64,000 nt of DNA from Superficieibacter sp. HKU1. GTDB taxonomy: Bacteria; Pseudomonadota; Gammaproteobacteria; Enterobacterales; Enterobacteriaceae. A program made the position numbers and the translations under genes. Where the stretch lies: positions 186,001-250,000 of the forward strand of contig NZ_CP119754.1 in assembly GCF_029319185.1 (NCBI RefSeq). The letters are read 5' to 3'. Shown here piece after piece: positions 16,549-25,586 of this stretch. The first letter of the stretch is position 1. Every line of letters begins with the position of its first letter. The notes under the pieces are model-generated. The model was not told the origin of the DNA, did not search any database, and worked only from the letters and a program-made list of their open reading frames with translations.

Positions 16549-17693
16549 TTGGTGGCGCTGTATTCAGCCACGGCTTTCTCAACGACTTCGCTGTTAGCAT
16601 CAAGGCCAGAAAGCTGCGCGAGCGCGTCCTGTGGGCCTTTTGCATCGATCAAAGCGGCCAGTTCCTGCGCCTGCGGATCTTGCTCGCTGCGGTAATGCAT
16701 CGCGGCGGCAATCCCTTTCACCAGGTTGGCGTGCGGCAGATGATACTCCAGCGTACCCAGCAACGGTTTGATCAAACGATCGCCCGCACTCAGTTTACGC
16801 AGCGGCTGACGGCCTACGCGCTCAACGTCATCTTTCAGGTACGGGTTCTCAAAACGGCCAAGGATTTTATGAATATAGGCGGCATGCTTCCCGGCATCGA
16901 AACCGTAGCGCTTGATCAGCACCGCGCCGCTCTCTTCCATCGCGCCCTGCACCACGGTGCGGATTTTTTCATCCAGAATGGCGTCGCGGATGGTCTGGTG
17001 CCCGGCGAGTTGACCGAGGTAGGCGGTGATGGCGTGGCCGGTATTCAGGGTGAACAGTTTACGTTCTACGAAGGCCATCAGATTGTCGGTAAGTTCCATG
17101 CCCGGAATGGTCGGCAGGTCGCCTTTAAACTGGGTTTTATCAACGATCCATTCGCTGAAGGTTTCAACGGTCACTTCCAGCGGATCGTTGGTCGCGGAGG
17201 CAGACGGCGGCACGATGCGGTCAACGGCGGAGTCAACGAAGCCGACATGCTCTTCAACCCAGGCTTTATCTTCTTCTGCCAGCGCGGCAAAGACATGGCC
17301 TTTCAGCTGGGTAGTGCCGCGCACCATGTTCTCACAGGCGATAATATTCAGCGGCGCAGAAACGCCCTGCGCTTTACGCTTTACCAGACCTTTAGCGATG
17401 GCTGGGGCGATACGCTCAAGCACTACCGGACCCACCGCGGTGGTGACCAGATCGACCTGGGCTATCAAATCCACTACCTCATCGCCAATGCTGCTGACGG
17501 CATTCACGCCAGAGACGGTATCCACCTGCTCATTTTCGCCGACAACATGCACCTGATAGCTATGACGGGCATTCAGGGCGTCGAGAACCACCTGGTTTAC
17601 ATCAGCGAATGTCAGGGCGATCCCCGCGTCGGCAAGCAATTTGCCAATGAAGCCACGACCGATGTTACCTGCGCCAAAATGTAATGCTTTCAT
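16545..17693 (-). CDS. mtlD: Mannitol-1-phosphate 5-dehydrogenase
   Basis: From MKALHFGAGNIGRGF the protein has 382 residues, as in K-12. MtlD oxidises mannitol 1-phosphate, delivered by MtlA, to fructose 6-phosphate with NAD+. The N-terminal Rossmann motif is FGAGNIGRGFIG (5-16). The polyol dehydrogenase signature K...N..H lies in FVERKLFTLNTGHAITAYLG (about 205-225). The gene is 120 bases after mtlA with a strong hairpin between, and overlaps mtlR by four bases. Confidence 0.97.
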   Translation of the reverse strand: MKALHFGAGNIGRGFIGKLLADAGIALTFADVNQVVLDALNARHSYQVHVVGENEQVDTVSGVNAVSSIGDEVVDLIAQVDLVTTAVGPVVLERIAPAIAKGLVKRKAQGVSAPLNIIACENMVRGTTQLKGHVFAALAEEDKAWVEEHVGFVDSAVDRIVPPSASATNDPLEVTVETFSEWIVDKTQFKGDLPTIPGMELTDNLMAFVERKLFTLNTGHAITAYLGQLAGHQTIRDAILDEKIRTVVQGAMEESGAVLIKRYGFDAGKHAAYIHKILGRFENPYLKDDVERVGRQPLRKLSAGDRLIKPLLGTLEYHLPHANLVKGIAAAMHYRSEQDPQAQELAALIDAKGPQDALAQLSGLDANSEVVEKAVAEYSATK

Positions 17694-17722
17694 AACGTTA
17701 ACCTTTATCAATGTTTTTACCC

Positions 17723-17764
17723 GAGAGGGCTGGGGTGAGGCGCTTACCTCACCCTAACCCTCTC
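17723..17764. repeat. Long imperfect hairpin between mtlA and mtlD
   Basis: GAGAGGGCTGGGGTGAGG pairs with CCTCACCCTAACCCTCTC over 18 positions, with two non-Watson-Crick positions and a 6-base loop (CGCTTA). It lies in the mtlA-mtlD spacer and matches a short repeat type (CCCTCACCCTAACCCTCTCCC) common in enterobacterial genomes. It could protect the mtlA message or reduce read-through into mtlD. Confidence 0.7.
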
Positions 17765-17813
17765 CCAAAGGGAGAGAGTCAGAGCCGCGCCCCCGGAGAA
17801 GCGCGGCCAAACA

Positions 17814-19727
17814 TTACTGTTTACCTGCCAGCAACGCCAGCACTTCGTCAACGCTCTGGGTATGCGTCAGACGTTCAATGACCGTTTCGTCATCCAGCGC
17901 GTTGGTCAGGCTGGTAATCACCTGCACATGCTCGTTATTGCGCGCGGCGATGCCAATGACCAGGCGGGCGATATCATCTTCGTCTTCACCGAAACGAACG
18001 CCCTGCGGATACTGGCAGAATACCACACCGGTTTTCAGCACGCGGTCTTTCGCTTCAACCGTGCCGTGCGGAACCGCGATGGATTCGCCGAGATAGGTCG
18101 GGGTCAGCTTCTCGCGGTCCAGCATCGCCTGAACGTATTCAGGTTCAACGTAGCCGCCTTTCACCAGTTGTTCACCGGCGAACAGAATCGCTTCTTCTTT
18201 GGTGGCGGCAGTGCGACCGAGGAAGATGTTCTCTGCGCCCAGCTGGAACAGGTTGCTATCCGGCTGATCGAAGCTGTCCTGCAGGCTGGAGCGCACTTTA
18301 ACTTCGTTATCCGTATGACGCTGTGCCGCTACCAGACGCTCGGTCAGATTGGTATACAGACCGCTGTCGAGGAAGTTGGTCAGCGAAATATGCTGCGCCT
18401 GCGGAACCTGGCGCATCGCGCGTTCGGTCAGATCGCGGTGGGTGATGACCAGGTCAACATCCGGCGGCAGGCTGTTAATCGCGCTGTTGGTAACAGAGAT
18501 ATTTGTCAGACCCGCATCCTGCACTTTCTTACGCAGCACGCCTGCACCCATAGCGCTGGAACCCATGCCGGCGTCGCAGGCCACGATGATTTTACGCACG
18601 TGGCTCAGGTCGTTAGTCACATCGCCCGTTGCCAGCGGCGTTGCGCCTTTAGACTGGGCTTTCATGTCCTGTACGCGACGGGTCGCCGCTTCAATATCGT
18701 CTTCTTCTTTCACTTTGCTGGTTTTCAGCAGGATAGCGGAAACCACGAAGGACACGATCAGCGCAGCAAGGATAGCGGCGATGTTAGCAAAATAAGCACC
18801 TTTCGGCGTCATCGCCAGTACGGCCAGGATGGAGCCCGGAGACGCCGGGGAAACCAGACCACCGTTCAGCATGGTCAGGGTGAACACGCCAGTCATACCG
18901 CCGAGGATAACGGCAAGCAGCAGACGCGGATTCATCAGCACATACGGGAAGTAGATTTCGTGGATACCACCCAGGAAGTGGATGATAGCCGCGCCGCCGG
19001 CAGACTGTTTAGCGCTGCCGCGACCAAAGAACATGTACGCCAGCAGAACGCCCATCCCCGGACCCGGGTTAGCTTCGATCAGGAAGAAGATAGACTTGCC
19101 GAGATCGTGAGACTGCTGAATACCCAGCGGCGAGAAGATACCGTGGTTGATGGCGTTGTTGAGGAACAGGATTTTCGCCGGTTCAACAAAGATAGACGCC
19201 AGCGGCAGCATTTCATGCACCACCATGAAGTTAACGCCTGCCGCCAGAACTTTGGACAGGACTTCAACCGCAGGGCCAATGCCAAGGAAGGCCAGAATCG
19301 CGAGGATCATACCGATGATGCCAGCGGAGAAGTTATTCACCAGCATTTCAAAACCGGACTTGATCTTACCGTCTACCCACATATCAAAACGTTTGATCGC
19401 CCAGCCGCCCAGCGGACCGGCAATCATAGCGCCGAGGAACATCGGCATATCCGCGCCGACGATAACGCCCATGGTGGTGATAGCGCCGACCACGCCGCCA
19501 CGATCGCCGCCAACCAGACGACCACCGGTATAACCGATGAGCAGCGGCAGCAGATAGGTAATCATCGGGCCAACCAGTTTCGCCAGCGTTTCGTTAGGCA
19601 ACCACCCTGTTGGAATAAATAACGCGGTGATAATACCCCACGCGATAAACGCGCCGATATTTGGCATCACCATGTTGCTGAGGAAACGACCAAAGCTTTG
19701 CACTCTGATCTTGATATCGGATGACAT
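17814..19727 (-). CDS. mtlA: PTS mannitol transporter EIICBA
   Basis: The protein has 637 residues, as in K-12. It imports and phosphorylates mannitol. Domain order is EIIC (about 1-340, several membrane spans, with the GGIHEIYFPYVL motif), a charged linker, EIIB with the phospho-cysteine in VACDAGMGSSAMG (about 384), then EIIA with the phospho-histidine in SIAVPHGT (about 554). It is first in mtlADR. The upstream region carries a CRP site array. Confidence 0.98.
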   Translation of the reverse strand: MSSDIKIRVQSFGRFLSNMVMPNIGAFIAWGIITALFIPTGWLPNETLAKLVGPMITYLLPLLIGYTGGRLVGGDRGGVVGAITTMGVIVGADMPMFLGAMIAGPLGGWAIKRFDMWVDGKIKSGFEMLVNNFSAGIIGMILAILAFLGIGPAVEVLSKVLAAGVNFMVVHEMLPLASIFVEPAKILFLNNAINHGIFSPLGIQQSHDLGKSIFFLIEANPGPGMGVLLAYMFFGRGSAKQSAGGAAIIHFLGGIHEIYFPYVLMNPRLLLAVILGGMTGVFTLTMLNGGLVSPASPGSILAVLAMTPKGAYFANIAAILAALIVSFVVSAILLKTSKVKEEDDIEAATRRVQDMKAQSKGATPLATGDVTNDLSHVRKIIVACDAGMGSSAMGAGVLRKKVQDAGLTNISVTNSAINSLPPDVDLVITHRDLTERAMRQVPQAQHISLTNFLDSGLYTNLTERLVAAQRHTDNEVKVRSSLQDSFDQPDSNLFQLGAENIFLGRTAATKEEAILFAGEQLVKGGYVEPEYVQAMLDREKLTPTYLGESIAVPHGTVEAKDRVLKTGVVFCQYPQGVRFGEDEDDIARLVIGIAARNNEHVQVITSLTNALDDETVIERLTHTQSVDEVLALLAGKQ

Positions 19728-19867
19728 AAAACACCCCTTCTTATGTGTACTGTCGCGAGGCTGGAAGCCCGAGTTTTTTGTTAATATGGCGGCAGAGGTA
19801 GCCGTACCCTGTTGATGATGCGAAATCTGGCACTTAAACGGCCAACTGTCCAGAGAGCACCTTTTTA

Positions 19868-20087
19868 TGTGACGCAGATCACCTAAATGCAGGGGGTTAA
19901 CGGCTGTTTATAGTGATTTCGATCACAAATAACATGTGTAAAAAAAGAACACAGCGCTAAAGAAGGCTACCATCCCGGCGTTAATGTGATGTTAATCACA
20001 TTTTTTATCTCCCTCTTTGTCAATTATTTGTGAATTAGATCACAAGATATTTTTGTCAGGATTTTTCCGAGTGTGATCAAACGCAAA
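19868..20087. promoter_or_regulatory. Array of five CRP sites upstream of mtlA
   Basis: Four sites fit TGTGA-N6-TCACA well: 19868-19883 (TGTGACGCAGATCACC), 19912-19927 (AGTGATTTCGATCACA), 19985-20000 (TGTGATGTTAATCACA, perfect) and 20029-20044 (TGTGAATTAGATCACA, perfect). A fifth at 20072-20087 keeps only the TGTGA arm. E. coli mtlA is known for multiple CRP sites, so this is a conserved catabolite-control region. The rest of the 526-base mtlA-yibF gap shows no gene; the yibF promoter must lie near its right end. Confidence 0.88.
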
Positions 20088-20253
20088 TTGCGCATGCGGT
20101 TAAAATTCGGGCTGTAATTTTCTTACCAACAGCGGCATCAGTTTCACCATCGCCGATGAAGATGTCATTAATATGACGTTTTATGCAAAGCGGTGGGATC
20201 AACCCTTCCGTTCTACGCCATACTTACCTTTTTGTTGGCAGAAAGGAGCAGTC

Positions 20254-20862
20254 ATGAAACTCATCGGCAGCTATACCAGCCCGTTTGTACGCAAAATTTC
20301 GGTGATCCTGCTGGAAAAAGGCATCACCTTCGAATTTATCAACGAACTGCCCTATAACCAGACGAACGGCGTGGCGCAGTACAATCCGCTGGGAAAAGTG
20401 CCTGCGCTGGTGACCGATGACGGCGAATACTGGTATGACTCGCCGATTATTGCCCAATACCTTGAGCAACTGGATATCGCGCCCGCGCTGATCCCCAAAG
20501 AGCCAAAAGCGGCGCTGCGCATTTGCCAGCTTGAAGCGCTGGCCGACGGCATCATGGACGCGGCGCTGGTCTCGGTGCGCGAGCAGACGCGTCCGGTGGC
20601 GCAGCAGTCTCCCGAGGAGTTGCTTCGCCAGCGGGAGAAAATCAGCCGCGCGCTGGACGCGCTGGAGGCTTACCTCGTTGACGGCACCCTGAAAAGCGAC
20701 GACGTAAATCTGGCGACCATCGCCATTGCCTGCGCCATTGATTACCTCAATTTCCGCCGGGTGTCGCCAGGCTGGTGCGTGGACCGTCCGCAGCTGGTTA
20801 AACTGGTGGAAACGCTTTTCCAGCGGGAGAGCTTTGCCCGCACCGAGCCACCAAAGGCATAA
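20254..20862 (+). CDS. yibF: Glutathione S-transferase YibF
   Basis: The protein has 202 residues, as in K-12. It is a soluble GST with an N-terminal thioredoxin-like domain (MKLIGSYTSPFVRKISVILLEKG; the GSH-binding region is NPLGKVPAL and YDSPIIAQYL) and an all-helical C-terminal domain from about residue 85. The physiological substrate is unknown. The start was chosen for its AAGGAG site and the match to K-12; the open frame runs further upstream. Confidence 0.92.
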   Translation: MKLIGSYTSPFVRKISVILLEKGITFEFINELPYNQTNGVAQYNPLGKVPALVTDDGEYWYDSPIIAQYLEQLDIAPALIPKEPKAALRICQLEALADGIMDAALVSVREQTRPVAQQSPEELLRQREKISRALDALEAYLVDGTLKSDDVNLATIAIACAIDYLNFRRVSPGWCVDRPQLVKLVETLFQRESFARTEPPKA

Positions 20863-20903
20863 CACTTTATACCGGGACGCGGTAAACTCTTTGCGCATAG
20901 CGG

Positions 20904-20922
20904 CCCCTCTCCAGGCGAGGGG
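20904..20922. repeat. Short hairpin between yibF and selA
   Basis: CCCCTC and GAGGGG pair over a 7-base loop. It may terminate yibF weakly or be a remnant of the short repeat family also seen after mtlA. No T run follows. Confidence 0.4.
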
Positions 20923-20951
20923 GGAATAATTCCTTACTGCCAGGCGCGCCC

Positions 20952-22337
20952 ATGACGACCCATTCACTGTACAGCCAGCTTCCCGCCACCGATCGCCTGC
21001 TGCGCGATCCCGCTTTTTCTGCCTTACTGGAGACCTGGGGCCATAGCCGCGTGGTGGAAACCCTGCATCAGCTTCAGGAGACGGCGCGTAACCTTATTCG
21101 TGAACAGCAGCGTTTGCCGGAGTGGTGTGATGACTGGCATACGGCGGTGCTTAGCCAGCTTGAGCGCAGCGAACAGAGCTCGCTGCGTCCGGTGTTTAAC
21201 CTGACCGGCACGGTGCTGCATACCAACCTGGGCCGGGCGCTTCAGGCAGAATCCGCCGTGGAAGCCGTGACGCAGGCGATGCGCTCGCCGGTGACGCTGG
21301 AGTACGATCTGGACGGTGCCGGGCGCGGCCATCGCGATCGGGCGATTGCCGATCTCCTCTGTCAGATCACCGGTGCGGAAGATGCCTGTATCGTGAACAA
21401 CAACGCGGCGGCGGTGCTGCTGATGCTGGCGGCGACGGCGAATGGCAAAGAGGTGGTGGTATCACGCGGCGAGCTGGTGGAAATCGGCGGCGCATTTCGT
21501 ATTCCGGACGTGATGCGTCAGGCAGGCTGTGTGCTGCACGAGGTCGGCACCACCAACCGCACGCATGCAAAAGATTATATGCAGGCCATCAATGAAAATA
21601 CCGGCCTGTTGATGAAGGTCCACACCAGTAACTACAGCATTGAAGGGTTCACCAAAACGGTGGACGAAGCGGAACTGGCGGCGATTGGCCAGCAGCAGAG
21701 CATTCCGGTGGTCGCGGATTTAGGCAGCGGTTCGCTGGTCGATCTCAGTCAGTACGGTCTGCCAAAAGAGCCGATGCCGCAGGCGCTGATTGCCGCAGGC
21801 GTTAGTCTGGTAAGTTTCTCCGGTGATAAGCTGCTCGGCGGCCCGCAGGCAGGGATTATCGTTGGTAAAAAAGCGCTGATCGCGCAGTTGCAAAGCCATC
21901 CGCTGAAGCGCGCGCTGCGCGCGGATAAAATGACTCTCGCGGCGCTGGAAGCCACGCTGCGCCTGTATCTGCATCCGGAAGCGCTGGCGGACAATCTGCC
22001 GACGCTACGCCTGCTTAACCGTAGCGCGGAGTCTATTCATCAGCAGGGCGTGCGCCTGCGGGAACCGCTCAACGGGCGTTATGCCGATGAATTTGTCGTA
22101 CAGGTGATGCCGTGTTCCTCGCAAATCGGTAGCGGTTCCCTGCCGGTGGAGCGCCTGCCCAGCGCCGCGCTGACCTTTACGCCGTTTGACGGGCGCGGCG
22201 GTCGTCTGGAAGCGTTAGCCGCCCGCTGGCGGTCGCTGCCGGTGCCGATTATCGGGCGCATTTATGACGGTCGCCTGTGGCTGGACCTGCGTTGTCTTGA
22301 AGATGAACCTCGTTTTCTGGAGATGGTACTGCAATGA
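20952..22337 (+). CDS. selA: L-seryl-tRNA(Sec) selenium transferase
   Basis: The protein has 461 residues (K-12: 463). SelA is a decameric PLP enzyme that converts Ser-tRNA(Sec) to Sec-tRNA(Sec) with selenophosphate. Motifs are INLTGTVLHTNLGRA-like VFNLTGTVLHTNLGRA (about 80-95), NNNAAAVLLML, and the PLP lysine in SFSGDKLLGGPQAG (about 290). The first 70 residues are more diverged from K-12 than the rest. It overlaps selB as ATGA, the standard selAB pair. Confidence 0.97.
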   Translation: MTTHSLYSQLPATDRLLRDPAFSALLETWGHSRVVETLHQLQETARNLIREQQRLPEWCDDWHTAVLSQLERSEQSSLRPVFNLTGTVLHTNLGRALQAESAVEAVTQAMRSPVTLEYDLDGAGRGHRDRAIADLLCQITGAEDACIVNNNAAAVLLMLAATANGKEVVVSRGELVEIGGAFRIPDVMRQAGCVLHEVGTTNRTHAKDYMQAINENTGLLMKVHTSNYSIEGFTKTVDEAELAAIGQQQSIPVVADLGSGSLVDLSQYGLPKEPMPQALIAAGVSLVSFSGDKLLGGPQAGIIVGKKALIAQLQSHPLKRALRADKMTLAALEATLRLYLHPEALADNLPTLRLLNRSAESIHQQGVRLREPLNGRYADEFVVQVMPCSSQIGSGSLPVERLPSAALTFTPFDGRGGRLEALAARWRSLPVPIIGRIYDGRLWLDLRCLEDEPRFLEMVLQ

Positions 22338-24181
22338 TTATTGCCACCGCCGGGCATGTTGACCACGGCAAAACGACACTGCTGGAGGCAATCACCGGCA
22401 TTAACGCCGACCGCCTGCCGGAAGAGAAAAAACGCGGCATGACGATCGACCTGGGGTATGCCTACTGGCCGCAGCCGGATGGTCGCGTGCCGGGCTTTAT
22501 CGACGTTCCCGGCCATGAGAAGTTTCTGGCGAATATGCTGGCGGGCGTCGGCGGCATCGATCATGCGCTGCTGGTGGTGGCGTGTGATGATGGCGTGATG
22601 GCGCAGACCCGCGAACATCTTGCGATCCTGCAACTTACCGGCAGCCCGACGCTGACGGTGGCGCTGACCAAAGCGGATCGCGTTGACGAGGCGCGCGTTG
22701 AGGCGGTGCGACAGGAGGTCATCAGTACGCTGCACGGGTATGGTTTTTCTGGTGCGTCGTTATTCGTGACTGCCGCCACGCAGATGCAGGGTATTGACGC
22801 GCTGCGCGAGCATCTTCTGCAATTAAGCGAGCGTCCGCATCCGGAACATCAGCGTTTTCGGCTGGCAATAGATCGCGCGTTTACCGTCAAGGGGGCCGGG
22901 CTGGTGGTCACCGGCACCGCGCTTTCCGGCGATGTACGCCCTGGCGATTCGCTCTGGCTGACCGGGGTGAACAAACCGATGCGCGTGCGCAGCCTGCATG
23001 CGCAGAATCAGCCAACGGACCACGCGCACGGCGGGCAGCGTATCGCTCTCAACATCGCGGGCGACGCGCAGAAAGAAGACATCGCCCGCGGCGACTGGCT
23101 GCTATCCGACGCGCCGCCTGCGCCGTCAGAACGGGTTATCGTCGAACTGCAACGCCATGCGGCGCTGAGTCAGTGGCAGCCGCTGCATATTCACCACGCC
23201 GCCAGCCACATTACCGGGCGCGTCTCCCTGCTGGAGAACAACCTGGCCGAGCTGGTGCTCGACACGCCGCTGTGGCTGGCGGATAACGACCGGCTGGTGC
23301 TGCGCGATATCTCCGCGCGCGAAACGCTGGCGGGCGCGCGAGTGATTGCGCTAAACCCGCCCCGGCGCGGCAAGCGCAAGCCTGAGTATCTGCAATGGCT
23401 GGCGACGCTGGCGGCATGTGATAGCGATGCGCAGGCTCTCTCCGTGCATCTCCAGCGCGACGCCGTCCGGCTAGCGGACGTCGGCTGGGCGCGGCAGCTC
23501 AACCGGGCAGGACTTGAGTTGTTAATCGACCGCCCTGATTATCTCCAGGCAGGCGGTTGCCTGCTGGATGCGCCGCTGGCGGCACGCTGGCAGCGTAAGC
23601 TGATGGACGCGCTGACGATTTATCACCAGCAGCATCCTGACGAGCCGGGACCGGGCCGCGAACGCCTGCGGCGTATTGCGCTGCCGATGGAAGATGAGCC
23701 GCTGGTGCTGACGCTGATTGAGCAGATGCGTGACGGCGGCGCGATCCACAGCCATCACGGCTGGCTGCACCTGCCGGATCACAAAGCAGGCTTTAGCGAC
23801 GAGCAGCAGGCGATCTGGCAACGGGCCGCTGTTCTGTTCGGCGATGAACCGTGGTGGGTGCGCGATCTGGCGCGGGAAACCGGCACCGACGAACAGGTGA
23901 TGCGTGCGGTGCTACGGCAGGCGGCGCAGCAGGGGATGATTACGGCGATCGTCAAAGATCGTTATTACCGTAACGATCGCATCGTGACCTTCGCCAGTAT
24001 GGTCCGCGAGTTAGACGAGCAGCGCGGATCAACCTGCGCGGCGGATTTTCGCGATAAGCTCAACGTCGGCCGCAAGCTGGCGATCCAGATCCTCGAACAC
24101 TTTGACCGTATCGGTTTTACCCGTCGCCGCGGCAACGATCATATTCTGCGTGATAAAGCATTATTTATTCACGAGGAATAA
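22334..24181 (+). CDS. selB: Selenocysteine-specific elongation factor
   Basis: The protein has 615 residues (K-12: 614). SelB brings Sec-tRNA(Sec) to UGA codons by binding the SECIS hairpin. The N-terminal EF-Tu-like GTPase has G1 GHVDHGKTTL (7-16), G3 DVPGHE and G4 TKAD, then beta-barrel domains. The C-terminal part (about 375-615) holds four winged helices, ending in GRKLAIQILEHFDRIGFTRRRGNDH, which binds mRNA. It is coupled to selA. Confidence 0.97.
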   Translation: MIIATAGHVDHGKTTLLEAITGINADRLPEEKKRGMTIDLGYAYWPQPDGRVPGFIDVPGHEKFLANMLAGVGGIDHALLVVACDDGVMAQTREHLAILQLTGSPTLTVALTKADRVDEARVEAVRQEVISTLHGYGFSGASLFVTAATQMQGIDALREHLLQLSERPHPEHQRFRLAIDRAFTVKGAGLVVTGTALSGDVRPGDSLWLTGVNKPMRVRSLHAQNQPTDHAHGGQRIALNIAGDAQKEDIARGDWLLSDAPPAPSERVIVELQRHAALSQWQPLHIHHAASHITGRVSLLENNLAELVLDTPLWLADNDRLVLRDISARETLAGARVIALNPPRRGKRKPEYLQWLATLAACDSDAQALSVHLQRDAVRLADVGWARQLNRAGLELLIDRPDYLQAGGCLLDAPLAARWQRKLMDALTIYHQQHPDEPGPGRERLRRIALPMEDEPLVLTLIEQMRDGGAIHSHHGWLHLPDHKAGFSDEQQAIWQRAAVLFGDEPWWVRDLARETGTDEQVMRAVLRQAAQQGMITAIVKDRYYRNDRIVTFASMVRELDEQRGSTCAADFRDKLNVGRKLAIQILEHFDRIGFTRRRGNDHILRDKALFIHEE

Positions 24182-24200
24182 CTCTGCCGGTAAATAAATA

Positions 24201-24224
24201 TCCTCCGGTGATAATACCGGAGGA
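24201..24224 (+). terminator. Hairpin after selB
   Basis: TCCTCCGGT and ACCGGAGGA form a perfect 9-bp stem with a 6-base loop, 20 bases past the selB stop. There is no T run, so it is either a weak terminator or a 3'-end stabiliser. Confidence 0.5.
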
Positions 24225-24270
24225 GGGTTAAGGGCGTATTTTTTTCATGGCGGCGTTAATTTTTTGCATT

Positions 24271-24299
24271 GGCCGGATAAGGCGCAGCCGCCATCCGGC
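24271..24299. repeat. REP element between selB and yiaY
   Basis: GCCGGATAAGGCG followed by CGCCATCCGGC is a classic single REP palindrome in the 241-base selB-yiaY gap. Confidence 0.75.
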
Positions 24300-24422
24300 A
24301 TCGCGGGCAGGACGTAATCATTTTATTTATTCTCAGGTGTTATTTTTTAACGCGATATCACACTCTCTCCACCCACATAAGAATATATTTCCTTCAGCTT
24401 TTACTTTTTTGAGGAAATTATT

Positions 24423-25568
24423 ATGCCCGCATTTTATATCCCCGCTATAAATATTCTTGGCATGAATACTCTGGCCGAAGCGCTGGAGACCATGGTCAGC
24501 TTTAATTTTAAAAAAGCGCTGATCGTCTGCGGCACCACCCTGAATAAACAGGGGATCGTCGATCGTATTCAGGCCGATTTACGGCAGAAAGGCATCGCCA
24601 GCGTGGTCTATAACGGTTCCCGTCCTAACCCTGGCGTAAAAAGCGTCAATGCCGGGCTGGCGGTGCTGCGAGAGCATCAGTGCGATTGCGTAATCTCCAT
24701 CGGCGGCGGCTCGCCGCACGACTGCGCGAAAGGTATTGCGCTGGTGGCCACCAACGGCGGCGATATCCGCGATTATGAGGGGATTGACCGCTCCGCCAAA
24801 CCGCAGCTGCCGCTGATTGCCATTAACACCACCGCCGGAACCGCTTCGGAAATGACCCGCTTTAGCATCATTACTGACGAGGAGCGGCATATCAAAATGG
24901 CGATCGTCGATAAACACGTCACGCCGCTACTGTCGGTCAACGATCCGGCGTTAATGATGGGCATGCCTGCTTCCCTGACCGCCGCCACCGGGATGGATGC
25001 GCTGACCCATGCCATTGAAGCCTATGTTTCCATCGCGGCGACGCCCATCACCGACGCCTGCGCGCTGAAATCGATAGCAATGATCGCCGAACACCTGGCG
25101 GTAGCCGTCGCAGATGGCCGCAATGAAACGGCGCGGGAAGCCATGGCCTATGCGCAGTTCCTCGCGGGTATGGCGTTTAACAACGCCTCGCTGGGCTACG
25201 TGCACGCGATGGCGCACCAGCTGGGCGGATTTTACGATCTGCCGCACGGCGTCTGTAACGCGATCCTGCTGCCGCATGTGCAGGCCTTTAACAGTAAAGT
25301 GGCGGCGGGGCGTTTACGCGACTGCGCCGAAGCAATGGGCGTCGATACTCGCTTACTGAATGATGAGCAGGGCGCCCAGGCGTGCCTGAATGCGATCCGT
25401 ACACTGGCGCGGCAGGTCGATATTCCGACCGGTCTGCGCGATCTGCACGTCAAAGAGGAGGACATCCCGCTGCTGGCGACAAACGCCCTGAAAGACGCCT
25501 GCGGCCTGACCAACCCGATTCAGGCCACCCATGACGAGATTATGGCAATCTATCAGTCCGCCATGTAA
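24423..25568 (+). CDS. yiaY: Iron-containing (type III) alcohol dehydrogenase YiaY
   Basis: The protein has 381 residues (K-12: 383). It is a group III NAD-dependent alcohol dehydrogenase, close to lactaldehyde reductase FucO. Features are the NAD-binding SIGGGSPHDCAKGIAL (about 96-111), TTAGTASEMTRFSI, and the metal-site histidines in MDALTHAIEAY and ASLGYVHAMAHQLGGFYDLPHG. The N-terminal third differs from K-12 while the centre is nearly identical. The in vivo substrate is not known. AGGA precedes the ATG. Confidence 0.9.
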   Translation: MPAFYIPAINILGMNTLAEALETMVSFNFKKALIVCGTTLNKQGIVDRIQADLRQKGIASVVYNGSRPNPGVKSVNAGLAVLREHQCDCVISIGGGSPHDCAKGIALVATNGGDIRDYEGIDRSAKPQLPLIAINTTAGTASEMTRFSIITDEERHIKMAIVDKHVTPLLSVNDPALMMGMPASLTAATGMDALTHAIEAYVSIAATPITDACALKSIAMIAEHLAVAVADGRNETAREAMAYAQFLAGMAFNNASLGYVHAMAHQLGGFYDLPHGVCNAILLPHVQAFNSKVAAGRLRDCAEAMGVDTRLLNDEQGAQACLNAIRTLARQVDIPTGLRDLHVKEEDIPLLATNALKDACGLTNPIQATHDEIMAIYQSAM

Positions 25569-25586
25569 TCGTACCGCTGCGCCCCG

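Noticed and set aside
16680..17684. 334-codon frame antisense to mtlD
   Set aside because: The mtlD protein on the other strand matches K-12 over its full length; the antisense translation shows no family features.
17862..19622. Long open frame (586 codons) antisense to mtlA
   Set aside because: It is the mirror of a strongly coding GC-rich gene; the His/Gln/Arg-rich translation has no domain and no ribosome site.
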